Source: an uncultured Candidatus Actinomarina sp. (GTDB lineage Bacteria; Actinomycetota; Acidimicrobiia; Actinomarinales; Actinomarinaceae). Taken from it: DNA of 64,000 nucleotides. Both the position numbers and the translations under genes were made by a program. The notes under the pieces were generated by a model, which was given only the letters and a program-made list of their open reading frames with translations, was not told the origin of the DNA and ran no database searches. Below, in pieces: positions 18,866 through 29,009 of the stretch. Within the stretch, counting starts at the first letter, position 1. The number at the start of each line of letters is the position of its first letter. The stretch spans positions 71,819 to 135,818 of the forward strand of contig CABZMN010000001.1 in the NCBI GenBank assembly GCA_902526825.1, in the 5' to 3' direction.

Positions 18866-20074
18866 TTAGTTTTCAAGACCCTCATTAAAGTGCAAATTTT
18901 TCATTGCTGCAGCTTCGACAATACCATCTTGGTAGGCTCTCAGATCAAACTTATGTAACACTGCTATTAAATGATCAAATATATCTGACTGAATGTTTTC
19001 ATATTCAACCCAGTCAGTAGTTTTTGTAAATGTATAGATTTGTATAGGGACACCCTGGTTTGTTGGTGATAATTGTCTTACTAAAAATGTCATGTTTTCA
19101 GTATCTAGGTTTTCATTTTGTCTGAGATAGCTTTCTATATAGGCTCTGAATGTACCAATATTTGTTAAATTTCTTTGTTCTGTTACTGATTCTCCAGACG
19201 ATAGTTCGCTATTAAATGTTTCCAACTCCTGCACTTTTTCATTCAGATAATCTTTAATAGGAGCAATTTTTTTTAATTTTTCAATTTCTTCAAATGTTAA
19301 AAATTTAATACTTGAGATATCAATACTTATTGATCTCATGATTCTTCTGCCACCATAATCAGACATTCCTCTCCAGTTTTTGACTGATGTAGAGATTATT
19401 TTTGAGGTAGGTATGGTTGTAATGGTTTTATCCCAGTTTTGTACTTTTACTGTGTGAAGAGCTATGTCAATTACATCCCCATCAGCTCCATATTCTGGGA
19501 CCTCTATCCAGTCACCATTATTTATGATATTGTTTTGTCCAATTTGAACCGATGCAACAAAAGATAGAATTGTGTCTTGAAATACTAAAAGGAGAACTGC
19601 TGTTAACGCCCCAAGTCCACTTATATAATATGTAACTGACTGTCCAGATAAAATTGCAAAAATAATAATGAATATAAATGCGTTCAGAATAATTTTAACG
19701 ATCTGAATATAACCTTTAATTGGCCTGTCTTTCAATGCTTCATATTTACTTGATGCATTATTAAATATTGAAAGCAATTCATTTAGAGATAAACCTAAGA
19801 ACACTGCTAATAGCGAACTAATTATTCGTTGACTAATTTCACTGTCTAATAATTCTGTTGAAAAGTCTGTAAATAATATTCCATTTAAAAAAGTAAATAC
19901 AGCGACAAAAGATACTCTATTTAAAAATTTTTTTTCTAAAAAAAGATCGTCAATGATAGTATTTGTTTTTTTCGCTATACGTTTGAGAAGTGGAAAAATT
20001 AGTGTTCTTAAGACTATATAAATACCCAGACTGCTTCCTGCGACAATCAAGAGTTTTAAATTATCTTCTACCAT
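18866..20074 (-). CDS. MscS-type mechanosensitive channel
   Basis: ORF; LVFQDTILSFVASVQIGQNNIINNGDWIEVPEYGADGDVIDI. Confidence 0.87.
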   Translation of the reverse strand: MVEDNLKLLIVAGSSLGIYIVLRTLIFPLLKRIAKKTNTIIDDLFLEKKFLNRVSFVAVFTFLNGILFTDFSTELLDSEISQRIISSLLAVFLGLSLNELLSIFNNASSKYEALKDRPIKGYIQIVKIILNAFIFIIIFAILSGQSVTYYISGLGALTAVLLLVFQDTILSFVASVQIGQNNIINNGDWIEVPEYGADGDVIDIALHTVKVQNWDKTITTIPTSKIISTSVKNWRGMSDYGGRRIMRSISIDISSIKFLTFEEIEKLKKIAPIKDYLNEKVQELETFNSELSSGESVTEQRNLTNIGTFRAYIESYLRQNENLDTENMTFLVRQLSPTNQGVPIQIYTFTKTTDWVEYENIQSDIFDHLIAVLHKFDLRAYQDGIVEAAAMKNLHFNEGLEN

Positions 20075-20092
20075 ATAAGCATGATACCTTAG

Positions 20093-20776
20093 TCAGAATC
20101 CTCTTTGTTGACCTTTCCAAGGGGGAGGAGTATTGTTTTTAAACTCTTCAACGCTTGGTCCATGTAAAGCTTTCAATTTATTTAAACCAATAAAATATGA
20201 AACTACCAAAAGAATTAAAGTAGTTTGGTTTGAAGTTGCCAATTTAATAACTGCAAGCACTTCTGGGTTATCAAAAAATAAAACTTGTAAACCACCTTTT
20301 ACTCCAAGAAATATGACCCACAAGATTGCAACCCGGTTATATGCTGGTTTTACTGTTGGTAATAAATACCACTCTCTAGGCCATTTTCTAAAATACATTG
20401 ATGAATAGATCGTAAATGGTTTTCTCAATACGATTGATACCAATCCTATAAATGCAATGCTTAAATCTCTTATAATACCTGGTAGAAAAAAACCTGATGC
20501 AGTACCTTGAATCTGAGCAATTAACAAAGCAACTAAAGTTCCAAGAACACCGTAAAATGCAAATTTAATTTCATCTTTTTTTACCAACCTGTAGCCAAAC
20601 GTAAGGGCAACCAATACGGCTGTACTTATAATTGCAATATTTAAATCAAAAAATCTAAATGTTAAAACAAAGAACACTGGAGCAAGAATTGAATCAAAGA
20701 TATTATTTTGTGATTCATTTAAACCCAGTACTTCACTTTTTATCTCAGTGAATTGATTTTTAAATCTTTTAAACAA
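20093..20776 (-). CDS. DUF3159-like membrane protein
   Basis: ORF; polytopic, LPGIIRDLSIAFIGLVSIVLRKPFTIY..RKWPREWYL. Confidence 0.65.
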   Translation of the reverse strand: MFKRFKNQFTEIKSEVLGLNESQNNIFDSILAPVFFVLTFRFFDLNIAIISTAVLVALTFGYRLVKKDEIKFAFYGVLGTLVALLIAQIQGTASGFFLPGIIRDLSIAFIGLVSIVLRKPFTIYSSMYFRKWPREWYLLPTVKPAYNRVAILWVIFLGVKGGLQVLFFDNPEVLAVIKLATSNQTTLILLVVSYFIGLNKLKALHGPSVEEFKNNTPPPWKGQQRGF

Positions 20777-22052
20777 CAGAATTTATTTTTTCTTCAAAAT
20801 TTTTGTTGGTTTTCTCAGAAAGAAAACTTTTTCTAATTTCCTGTAATTCTTTTTCTTCAACTTCCTCAAAATTTGTTGAAATATTTTTTATATAAGAATC
20901 TAAGTTATCGATTTCAAATGATTGAGATTGCAAAAATCTATATGCTTCATCCCTTTCAATCCCTTTAGTTACTAAATGAGATAGAAAAGATTGAGTTAGC
21001 AAACTCACTTTTGCTGAATTAATATTTGAATTTATTTTTTCATGATTAATGTTGATATTTTTGAATAGCTCTTCCATCTCAATTGTTGAAAAACAAATGA
21101 GATTAAAACTATCTGGAAAAATGATTCTTTCTACTGATGAATTTGATATATCTCTTTCATGCCAAAGAGATATATTTTCAAGCGCACTTACAACATAACC
21201 TCTGAGGATTCTTGAAATTCCTGATATTCTCTCAGAAGTAATTGGATTTTTTTTATGTGGCATTGCAGAAGAACCTTTTTGTTCGCTTGAAAATGACTCA
21301 TGAATTTCACCCACCTCTGAACGTTGATAACCTCTAAGATTTATAGCTATACGATCATAGGAACTTGCAAGCATTCCAATACAGCTGATTACTTCAGCGT
21401 ATCTATCACGGCTAACAATCTGAGAAGCAAATAGCTCTGGCTTAAGATTTAAAGTCTCTAAAGATTTTTTTTCAATATCACTGTTAATTATGGTGTAGTT
21501 ACCAACAACTCCACTTAGCTTTCCGATGCTAATATTTTCTTTTGCTCTTTCAAGACGTTCTTTATTTCGATGTATCTCCAACAACCAGTTTGAAATTATA
21601 TTTCCAAGGAAAGTTACTTCTGCAAATACGCCATGGGTTCTCCCGATTATTTTGGTATCTTTTTCTTTTATCGCAAGATTCTTCAAAGTACTGATTAATT
21701 CATCAACTTTTCCTATTAGGAAATCTAATGATTCTAAAATTAATAAACTATTTGATGTATCAACTACGTCTGAACTAGTTAGGCCGTAATGTATCCATTC
21801 GGAATCTTCATTTACTTTATCTTGTAATATGTCAACAAATGAAGCTAAGTCATGGTTTGTTACTTTTTCTCGAGCTTCAACTTCTTTTACGGTTACATTT
21901 GCATCAATTATTTTTTCTGACAAACCTTTAGGCACAATACCTTCCTCTTCAAGACTTTTTGTAACAGAGGATTCAACTTTCTTCCAAGTGCTTAACTTGT
22001 TTTCTTGACTCCATATATCAACTATTGCTTTTACTTCGTATCTTTTTATCAT
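20769..22052 (-). CDS. purB: adenylosuccinate lyase
   Basis: ORF; HYGLTSSDVVDTSNSLL, GRTHGVFAEVTFLG, GSSAMPHKKNPITSERI. Confidence 0.95.
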   Translation of the reverse strand: MIKRYEVKAIVDIWSQENKLSTWKKVESSVTKSLEEEGIVPKGLSEKIIDANVTVKEVEAREKVTNHDLASFVDILQDKVNEDSEWIHYGLTSSDVVDTSNSLLILESLDFLIGKVDELISTLKNLAIKEKDTKIIGRTHGVFAEVTFLGNIISNWLLEIHRNKERLERAKENISIGKLSGVVGNYTIINSDIEKKSLETLNLKPELFASQIVSRDRYAEVISCIGMLASSYDRIAINLRGYQRSEVGEIHESFSSEQKGSSAMPHKKNPITSERISGISRILRGYVVSALENISLWHERDISNSSVERIIFPDSFNLICFSTIEMEELFKNININHEKINSNINSAKVSLLTQSFLSHLVTKGIERDEAYRFLQSQSFEIDNLDSYIKNISTNFEEVEEKELQEIRKSFLSEKTNKNFEEKINSVV

Positions 22053-23363
22053 TTATCTAATTATATTTTGGTTTCTCTCTGGTCCAACAGATATATATTT
22101 AATTGGCACATCGCTGAAATCTTCAATAAATTCAATATATTTTTTAGCATTCTCAGGAAGTGCATCATATTTCGTAATTCCAGAAATATCTTCATTCCAA
22201 CCCTCAAACGATTCATAAATAGGTTCACACTTATCTAATATCTCATCAACTAATGGATAGTCTGTAATTTTTTTATCTTCAAAGCTGTATCCTATGCATA
22301 CCTTGATTTCCTCAAGGCCACTTAAAACATCTAATTTTGTTATAAATAATTGACTTAGAGAGTTAATCCTTTTCGAATATTTTAATGAAACTAAATCTAG
22401 CCATCCACAACGTCGTCTTCTTCCAGTAACCGTTCCAAACTCAGCCCCCTTTTCAATCATGTAATCACCAATTTCATTTTCTTGTTCAGTTATGAAAGGA
22501 CCAGTACCAACTCTAGATATGTAGGCTTTGGTTACACCAACAACTTCATCAAAATTTAAAGGACCAATTCCAGATCCAGTAGCTGCATTACCTGCACTTG
22601 TATTTGAACTTGTGACAAATGGATATGTTCCATGATCGATATCTAGAAGAGTGCCTTGGGCTCCTTCAAATAGGATCTTTTTATTTTCTTTTAATGAATT
22701 AGATATAACCAATGATGTGTCGTCTGCAATTGATGAAACAAGCTCTTTGTATTTTTTATACTCCTCCACTATTTCGTCAAAGTTTATAGAATTTCCACCA
22801 TAAATTTTTTCAATTATTTGATTTTTTTCTTCAAGATTATTTTTTAATTTTTCATAAAAATTTTCTTCAGATAAAAAATCTTGTATGCGTATACCTTTTC
22901 TTTGTATCTTGTCGCCATAACAAGGCCCTATACCTTTTCTAGTTGTTCCAATTTTCTTATCACCCAAACTATCTTCAATTAATTCATCAAGAATTTTGTG
23001 ATATGGCATTATAATGTGTGCGTTATATGAAAGTTTTAATTTAGTCGTGTCTATATTTTTACCATTTAAAGTTTCAATTTCATTTTTCAAAACTTCAAAA
23101 TCAATTACACATCCTGAACCAATGACTGGAGTACATGATTCATACATCACTCCTGACGGAACCATTGAAAGGGCAAATTTTTCATCACCTACAACAATTG
23201 TGTGACCCGCATTATTGCCACCTTGGAATCGGACTACAAGATCAGCTTTTGATGCAAAAAAGTCTGTGACTTTACCCTTGCCTTCATCGCCCCACTGAGC
23301 GCCTAAAACAATGGTAGTTGACAACTTTTCTCCTTGAATTACAACAATGGATAATACATGCAT
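22053..23363 (-). CDS. purA: adenylosuccinate synthetase (start probably internal, TTG 23321)
   Basis: ORF; VLGAQWGDEGKGKVTD, GGNNAGHTIV, GTYPFVTSSN. Confidence 0.96.
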   Translation of the reverse strand: MHVLSIVVIQGEKLSTTIVLGAQWGDEGKGKVTDFFASKADLVVRFQGGNNAGHTIVVGDEKFALSMVPSGVMYESCTPVIGSGCVIDFEVLKNEIETLNGKNIDTTKLKLSYNAHIIMPYHKILDELIEDSLGDKKIGTTRKGIGPCYGDKIQRKGIRIQDFLSEENFYEKLKNNLEEKNQIIEKIYGGNSINFDEIVEEYKKYKELVSSIADDTSLVISNSLKENKKILFEGAQGTLLDIDHGTYPFVTSSNTSAGNAATGSGIGPLNFDEVVGVTKAYISRVGTGPFITEQENEIGDYMIEKGAEFGTVTGRRRRCGWLDLVSLKYSKRINSLSQLFITKLDVLSGLEEIKVCIGYSFEDKKITDYPLVDEILDKCEPIYESFEGWNEDISGITKYDALPENAKKYIEFIEDFSDVPIKYISVGPERNQNIIR

Positions 23364-23509
23364 TTCTGATGTATAGAAAGATTTTTCTATCTAATAATTA
23401 AATTAATTTGTAGCTAAATCGAATAAGGGTTAAATTAGTACTTAGACAAGAACTTAATTTATTTATAGTTGTTTCGTTCTTGTCTGCTTTTATATAAAAG
23501 GAGAAAACA

Positions 23510-24589
23510 TTGAGTAAAAAAGCAATCGTTTCTTTACTTATACTTTCTATGATTGCAGTAGCTTGTGCTACAGAAGAAGAAGCAGTTGAGGAAGTAGCAG
23601 TTGAAGAAGAACACGATCACTCAGATGAATCTACACTAGATGAAGTAATCGAAAGAGGATTTCTTAAGTGTGGAATCAGTACTGGTGCTACCGGATTCAG
23701 TGAGCAAGCTGATGACGGATCCTTTGGTGGATTTGATGTTGATTTCTGTTATGCAGTTGCAGCTGCTGTTTTCGGCGACTACAGTAAAGTCGAATTCAAG
23801 CAACTTACATCTGCTGAAAGATTCACATCTCTAGCAGCTGGTGAGGTCGATGTTCTATTTAGAAACACAACTTGGACTCAAAGCCGTGACACAGAGTTAG
23901 GTAATGACTTCGGTCCTACAACCTACTTTGATGGTCAGCAATTACTTGGTAGAAAAGCAGACGGTATTACCGAAAGCTCTACACTAGCTGATATTGACGG
24001 ACTTAGAGTATGTACTAACGCAGGAACTACAACCGAAAAGAATATTACTGAAGGTGCAGGACTTGCTGGTGCAACAATCGAACTTGTTACAGTTGAAGCT
24101 TTCGCAGAAGCTGTTGACAAATTCATTGCAGGTGAATGTGATATTATCACAACTGATGGTTCAGCACTTGTTGGTAGAAGAGCAGTTAATGATGCTCTTA
24201 ATGACTGGGTAATTTTCCCAACATCACCAATTTCAAAAGAGCCATTAGGACCAACATATAGATCAAATGACAGCGCCTGGGCAGACGTAGTCAACTGGAC
24301 AGTTTACGCAACAATCATCGCAGATGAGTATGGCGTAACTAGTGCAAACGTTGACTCTGTTGATACAGATGCACTTCCAGAACTTGGAAGATTATTTGGT
24401 GCAAATGATGGTGAGCTTCAAACAAAGATGGGTCTTAGCGCAGATGCGTTTTACAATGTTATCAAGCAAGTTGGTAACTATGACCAAATCTACTCAAGAA
24501 ACCTAAATCCATTAGGTCTCTTCAGAGAAGGTGGAGCTAACGATCGTTGGACAAACGGTGGGTTAATTTACGCACCTCCTGCAAGATAA
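23510..24589 (+). CDS. aapJ: general L-amino-acid ABC transporter substrate-binding lipoprotein, AapJ-like
   Basis: ORF (TTG start); lipobox VACA, GFLKCGISTGATGFSEQADDGSFGGFDVDFC. Confidence 0.87.
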   Translation: MSKKAIVSLLILSMIAVACATEEEAVEEVAVEEEHDHSDESTLDEVIERGFLKCGISTGATGFSEQADDGSFGGFDVDFCYAVAAAVFGDYSKVEFKQLTSAERFTSLAAGEVDVLFRNTTWTQSRDTELGNDFGPTTYFDGQQLLGRKADGITESSTLADIDGLRVCTNAGTTTEKNITEGAGLAGATIELVTVEAFAEAVDKFIAGECDIITTDGSALVGRRAVNDALNDWVIFPTSPISKEPLGPTYRSNDSAWADVVNWTVYATIIADEYGVTSANVDSVDTDALPELGRLFGANDGELQTKMGLSADAFYNVIKQVGNYDQIYSRNLNPLGLFREGGANDRWTNGGLIYAPPAR

Positions 24590-24612
24590 TTTAATTATCT
24601 TTATATAAATGT

Positions 24613-24636
24613 AAAAGGGGCTGAAAAGCCCCTTTT
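24613..24636 (+). terminator. GC-rich hairpin, partial intrinsic terminator between aapJ and aapQ
   Basis: AAAAGGGGCT-GAAA-AGCCCCTTTT, 10-bp perfect stem followed by GCTTTG. Confidence 0.8.
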
Positions 24637-24674
24637 GCTTTGTAACTCTCTTATTATTTTGATAAAATTTATTC

Positions 24675-26474
24675 ATGAAGGGAGCTCTTAAGTATTTACT
24701 TTTTTTTAGAAATGTAGTTTTTTTAAAATGGGTAAGCCAAATAGTTTTTTTGGTTGGATTTGTAACCATTGTTTTAAGGTACTTAGGAAACGCTTCAACT
24801 AACTTTGCATCCACGAACATAGCGTTCTCCTGGGATTTTTTGGGAGAAACACCAGGTGTATCTATAGCAGAAGGAATGTACACCCTACCAGTTTCTGGTT
24901 TACAGATGCTTCAAGTAGGCATGTTAAACATGCTAAGGATTACAGTTACAGGGATTTTTGCGGCAACAATTCTTGGGACAATGCTTGGTATCGCAAGACT
25001 ATCAAAAAATTATATTGTGGAAAAAAGTGCAACAGGAATATTAGAAATCGTAAGGAATGTACCCCTTTTAGTTCAAATTCTTTTCTTTCAAGCCTTGATA
25101 CTTACACTACCTAGATTAGAAGTATCAGAAATTGGAACATACACAATTCATGCAAGTGCAAAAGGTATCGCATTCCCATGGCCAAATAGAGAACCTAATG
25201 CAATTTTGTTTATGGTTTACTTTATTTTAGTTTTATACATTGCCAACCAGATATTTAAATGGAGAGTTAGAACCCTTGAAAAAGAAGGAAGAGAGACATA
25301 TCCAACATTATGGGCCGTTCTATCTTTTGTTGTACTTATTTTTGTAGGATGGTTCGGAGGCTTTAGAGTTGTTGGAATACTTGGCCTGGTTGCTGGGTTT
25401 CTCTCCACAGGCTTAGAAAGTGTTCCAGGAATTATTTATCAGATTCTATTTTCGGCAATTACCGTTTTTATTGGATTTAGAGTTACTAAAAGATTTGTTG
25501 ATAGCAAAAAATCTGAAGAAGCCCAAGGAATTTATAGTGATGATGATTATTTCAAAATAATATTTAATGTTGCAATAGTTGTTTTACTAGTTTTTCTTTT
25601 TCTTACATCATTTGGAGCAAGTGTCTCAAAGTTTTTAGTAGGAGATGAACTGACCTATAAAGCCGATTGGGGGCTTCCACAACTCTTCCATGGTATTGAA
25701 AATAAATTATATTGGTTTCCAATGCATGATGTTGAAATTGAAAAAGAAACTGTAGAAATGAAAAAAGCAGAGATAATTAATTGGGTAGTTGAGCCAGGAT
25801 CAAAAGTAGAAGTTGGAGATAAAATTGCTGATGCATACATTATTAGAAAGCCAAATGAAGAAAAAATAGAGTATGAAATTGTTGCTAAATACGCAGGTAC
25901 TATTGAAACCTTATATCTTGAAGAAGGAAAATCATTAAAAGTAGGTGAAGAATTTTATGAGATTCAAGTTACAGAAGGTGATCCATTTACACTGTCAAGA
26001 CCAAGGATTGAGCAAACAGGTACTACAAAATTTAAGAGATACTCTGATGATTATGGTAAAAAGTTGTCAGTTGGTTATTTTGCAACTTGGGTAGGAGTAG
26101 TTTTATATACTGCAATATTTATATCCGAAGTAGTAAGAGCAGGTATTATGGCTGTTGCCAAAGGGCAATCTGAAGCTGGACTTTCTTTAGGTTTTAGAAG
26201 GAGTGCCCTTTTGAGATTAATTATTATACCTCAGGCAATTAGAGTGATGTTGCCTCCAATGGGTAACCAGTATCTAAACCTTGCAAAAAATACTTCATTG
26301 GGGATAGCCGTAGCTTTTCCTGAAATTGTTGCTGTTGGTCAAACTTTATACAACCAGGAAGGACAAACTTTACCTGTATTTATTGTATGGATGATCTTTT
26401 ACAGTACCGTAAGTTTGACAATTTCCAGCATAATTAATTTCTACAACAGAAAACTGAAGATTGTTGAGAGATAA
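24675..26474 (+). CDS. aapQ: amino-acid ABC transporter permease, AapQ-like, with large internal insertion
   Basis: ORF; EIVRNVPLLVQILFFQ and C-terminal FISEVVRAGIMAVAKGQSEAGLSLGF..QAIRVMLPPMGNQYLNLAKNTSL. Confidence 0.88.
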   Translation: MKGALKYLLFFRNVVFLKWVSQIVFLVGFVTIVLRYLGNASTNFASTNIAFSWDFLGETPGVSIAEGMYTLPVSGLQMLQVGMLNMLRITVTGIFAATILGTMLGIARLSKNYIVEKSATGILEIVRNVPLLVQILFFQALILTLPRLEVSEIGTYTIHASAKGIAFPWPNREPNAILFMVYFILVLYIANQIFKWRVRTLEKEGRETYPTLWAVLSFVVLIFVGWFGGFRVVGILGLVAGFLSTGLESVPGIIYQILFSAITVFIGFRVTKRFVDSKKSEEAQGIYSDDDYFKIIFNVAIVVLLVFLFLTSFGASVSKFLVGDELTYKADWGLPQLFHGIENKLYWFPMHDVEIEKETVEMKKAEIINWVVEPGSKVEVGDKIADAYIIRKPNEEKIEYEIVAKYAGTIETLYLEEGKSLKVGEEFYEIQVTEGDPFTLSRPRIEQTGTTKFKRYSDDYGKKLSVGYFATWVGVVLYTAIFISEVVRAGIMAVAKGQSEAGLSLGFRRSALLRLIIIPQAIRVMLPPMGNQYLNLAKNTSLGIAVAFPEIVAVGQTLYNQEGQTLPVFIVWMIFYSTVSLTISSIINFYNRKLKIVER

Positions 26475-28277
26475 ATGAATTTAGAATTTAAAAAATCAAT
26501 AACTTGGATGAGAGAAAACCTATTTTCTTCAATTCCATCATCAATACTTACCGTAGCTACATCATTTTTTGTTTTGGGTTTCTTTAGAGGATTGTTTGGA
26601 TTTGCAATGGCATCCGATAAAGATTGGCTTTCTGTCTTAAATAACATGCAACTTTATATGGTCCAGGCATATCCTGAAGAAGATTTTATTAGGGTGTGGA
26701 TATCTGTAGGGTTAGCTTTAGTTTTTGCTGGAATGTCTATAGGGTTATGGAAAAGTACAGAAGAATCATCATTATCTGAGGTATTCTCAAAATTTCTGAG
26801 AGTCAGTTTAGCTTTTCTTTTCTTCACTGTCGTAGCACCTACGTTTTCAAGCGTTACAGACAATGACGGAATCATTCAAACAGAGGAGTCCTTCCCAATG
26901 GAAACACGCTTACAACTCCTTATACCTTCTGCAATATTAGTTGTTGTATTTTTTCTATTAAAAAATGTAAAACTTAATTACAAATTCAATAAATCAGACT
27001 TATTATGTTTTTATTTGGCAATACCAATAGTTTTGTTGTGGATTATAAAGCTCCCGACAATACAGCTTGATAGTAGTAACCAAAGAATAATTCCAGATCC
27101 TTTAATGCCAATTGCTGACACAACAAAGACTCCTTGGACTATCATTTTTGGATTATTTTTAGCTTTTTACTTTATAGGTTCTAGATTCAAAGATTCTAAA
27201 AATATGAAGAGAATAATGTCTATCTCGTGGGTTCTTTTACCATTATTCATTTTTTCATGGATTTTCAAAAAGCCAGAAATAGATCTACCAACAATTCTTG
27301 GTCAGGATATACCAATTTTTATTGGAATCTTTTTAATTGGAGCATTGACAATTACCTTTATTAACAATCCAATTGTTGAGAAATATTTTTCTATATATTT
27401 GGGTGTACTGATTGCTATTACAGCAATAGCACTTTTTATCTCGATCCCTATTCTTCTTAAATCAGCACTCTTACTACTTGTGTTATTTACTATCGTAATT
27501 CCAGCCGTGTCTTCATCTGCAAAAGGTAAGAGAAACCTTATTATTGTTTGGGGTGTTTCACTATTTACTTTATCTGTTTTAATTCGTGGTGGCTCTTCAG
27601 ATACACAGATTATCGTACAACAACAAAGTATTTTTGGCGGCTTTTCTCTAACTTGGCTTCTTGCAATATTTGGAACTTATGTTTCATTTCCTTTGGGAGT
27701 TCTTTTGGCCTTGGGAAGAAACTCAAAACTACCTATTGTTAGAATTGTTTGTACAGGAATTATTGAATTAACTCGTTCTGTTCCCTATATTACATGGCTT
27801 TTCTTTGCCAGCGTTACCATGGCAGTTTTCTTACCAGAAGGTGTCAACTTTGAGTTAGTTGTAAGAGTGCTTATGGTAACCGCATTTTTTAGTGGAGCAT
27901 ATTTCGCAGAAAATATTAGAGGGGGGCTTCAATCAATTCCAAAAGGACAATATGAAGCTGCTGACGCAATAGGAATGAGTCCTTTTCAAAAAACTTCATT
28001 GATTGTAATGCCACAGGCATTAAGAGCAATTATCCCTACATTAGTTAGTAGTGCGATAACTGCATTTAAAGATTCTAGTTTAGTTACAATTATCGGACTT
28101 ATTGATTTCCTCACAATCGGTAAGGTGATAATTGGTACTCAATCAATACCAGTAAATTTTGTTGGTCACGATAGAGAAAACTTATTATTCATTGCATTTT
28201 TCTATTGGATATTTACATTTACTCTATCCAGAAGAAGCATGAAAGTTGAAAAAAGATTAGGATTAGGAGAAAGATAA
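26475..28277 (+). CDS. aapM: amino-acid ABC transporter permease, AapM-like, enlarged N-terminal half
   Basis: ORF; ELTRSVPYITWLFF, ENIRGGLQSIPKGQYEAADAIGMSPFQ..QALRAIIPTLVSSAITAFKDSSL. Confidence 0.87.
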   Translation: MNLEFKKSITWMRENLFSSIPSSILTVATSFFVLGFFRGLFGFAMASDKDWLSVLNNMQLYMVQAYPEEDFIRVWISVGLALVFAGMSIGLWKSTEESSLSEVFSKFLRVSLAFLFFTVVAPTFSSVTDNDGIIQTEESFPMETRLQLLIPSAILVVVFFLLKNVKLNYKFNKSDLLCFYLAIPIVLLWIIKLPTIQLDSSNQRIIPDPLMPIADTTKTPWTIIFGLFLAFYFIGSRFKDSKNMKRIMSISWVLLPLFIFSWIFKKPEIDLPTILGQDIPIFIGIFLIGALTITFINNPIVEKYFSIYLGVLIAITAIALFISIPILLKSALLLLVLFTIVIPAVSSSAKGKRNLIIVWGVSLFTLSVLIRGGSSDTQIIVQQQSIFGGFSLTWLLAIFGTYVSFPLGVLLALGRNSKLPIVRIVCTGIIELTRSVPYITWLFFASVTMAVFLPEGVNFELVVRVLMVTAFFSGAYFAENIRGGLQSIPKGQYEAADAIGMSPFQKTSLIVMPQALRAIIPTLVSSAITAFKDSSLVTIIGLIDFLTIGKVIIGTQSIPVNFVGHDRENLLFIAFFYWIFTFTLSRRSMKVEKRLGLGER

Positions 28278-28280
28278 TTT

Positions 28281-29009
28281 ATGAGCATTATTAAAACAAA
28301 CGATGTTAAAAAATGGTTTGGAGATTTCCAAGCTCTTAAAGGTATATCTATGGAAGTTGAAGAAGGTGAAGTTTTAGTAATATGTGGACCTTCAGGTTCT
28401 GGAAAATCAACCTTTATTAGGTGTATAAACAGACTTGAACAACACCAAGAGGGTGAAATTCTCGTTGATGGTATTGAGTTAACTAATGACCTCAAAAATA
28501 TAGAAGCTATTAGATCTGAAGTTGGAATGGTTTTCCAAAGCTTCAATCTCTTTCCACACCTGACAGTATTGCAAAACGTAACTCTTGCTCCAATTTGGGT
28601 TAGAAAAAAAAGCAGAAGTGAATCAGAAGAAAAAGCAATGGAGCTTTTGACAAGAGTTGGTATTCCTGAGCAAGCATCAAAATTTCCAGGCCAACTATCT
28701 GGTGGCCAACAACAAAGAGTGGCAATAGCAAGAGCATTAGCAATGGAACCCAAAATAATGTTATTTGACGAGCCAACATCGGCACTTGACCCTGAAATGA
28801 TAAAAGAGGTATTGGATGCTATGAAAGAGCTAGCTTTATCTGGAATGACAATGATTGTCGTTACTCATGAGATGGGATTTGCTAAAGAAGTTGCTGACAG
28901 GGTTATGTTGTTTGATGAGGGATTGATGGTTGAGGAAAATACCCCAACAGAATTTTTTGATAATCCTCAAAATGACAGAACCAAGTTGTTCTTAAGTCAG
29001 ATTCTTTAG
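28281..29009 (+). CDS. aapP: amino-acid ABC transporter ATP-binding protein
   Basis: [41 protein letters not shown]. Confidence 0.95.
   Translation: MSIIKTNDVKKWFGDFQALKGISMEVEEGEVLVICGPSGSGKSTFIRCINRLEQHQEGEILVDGIELTNDLKNIEAIRSEVGMVFQSFNLFPHLTVLQNVTLAPIWVRKKSRSESEEKAMELLTRVGIPEQASKFPGQLSGGQQQRVAIARALAMEPKIMLFDEPTSALDPEMIKEVLDAMKELALSGMTMIVVTHEMGFAKEVADRVMLFDEGLMVEENTPTEFFDNPQNDRTKLFLSQIL

Noticed and set aside
23935-24294. 119-aa minus-strand ORF inside aapJ
   Set aside because: Antisense to a conserved substrate-binding protein, no recognisable family
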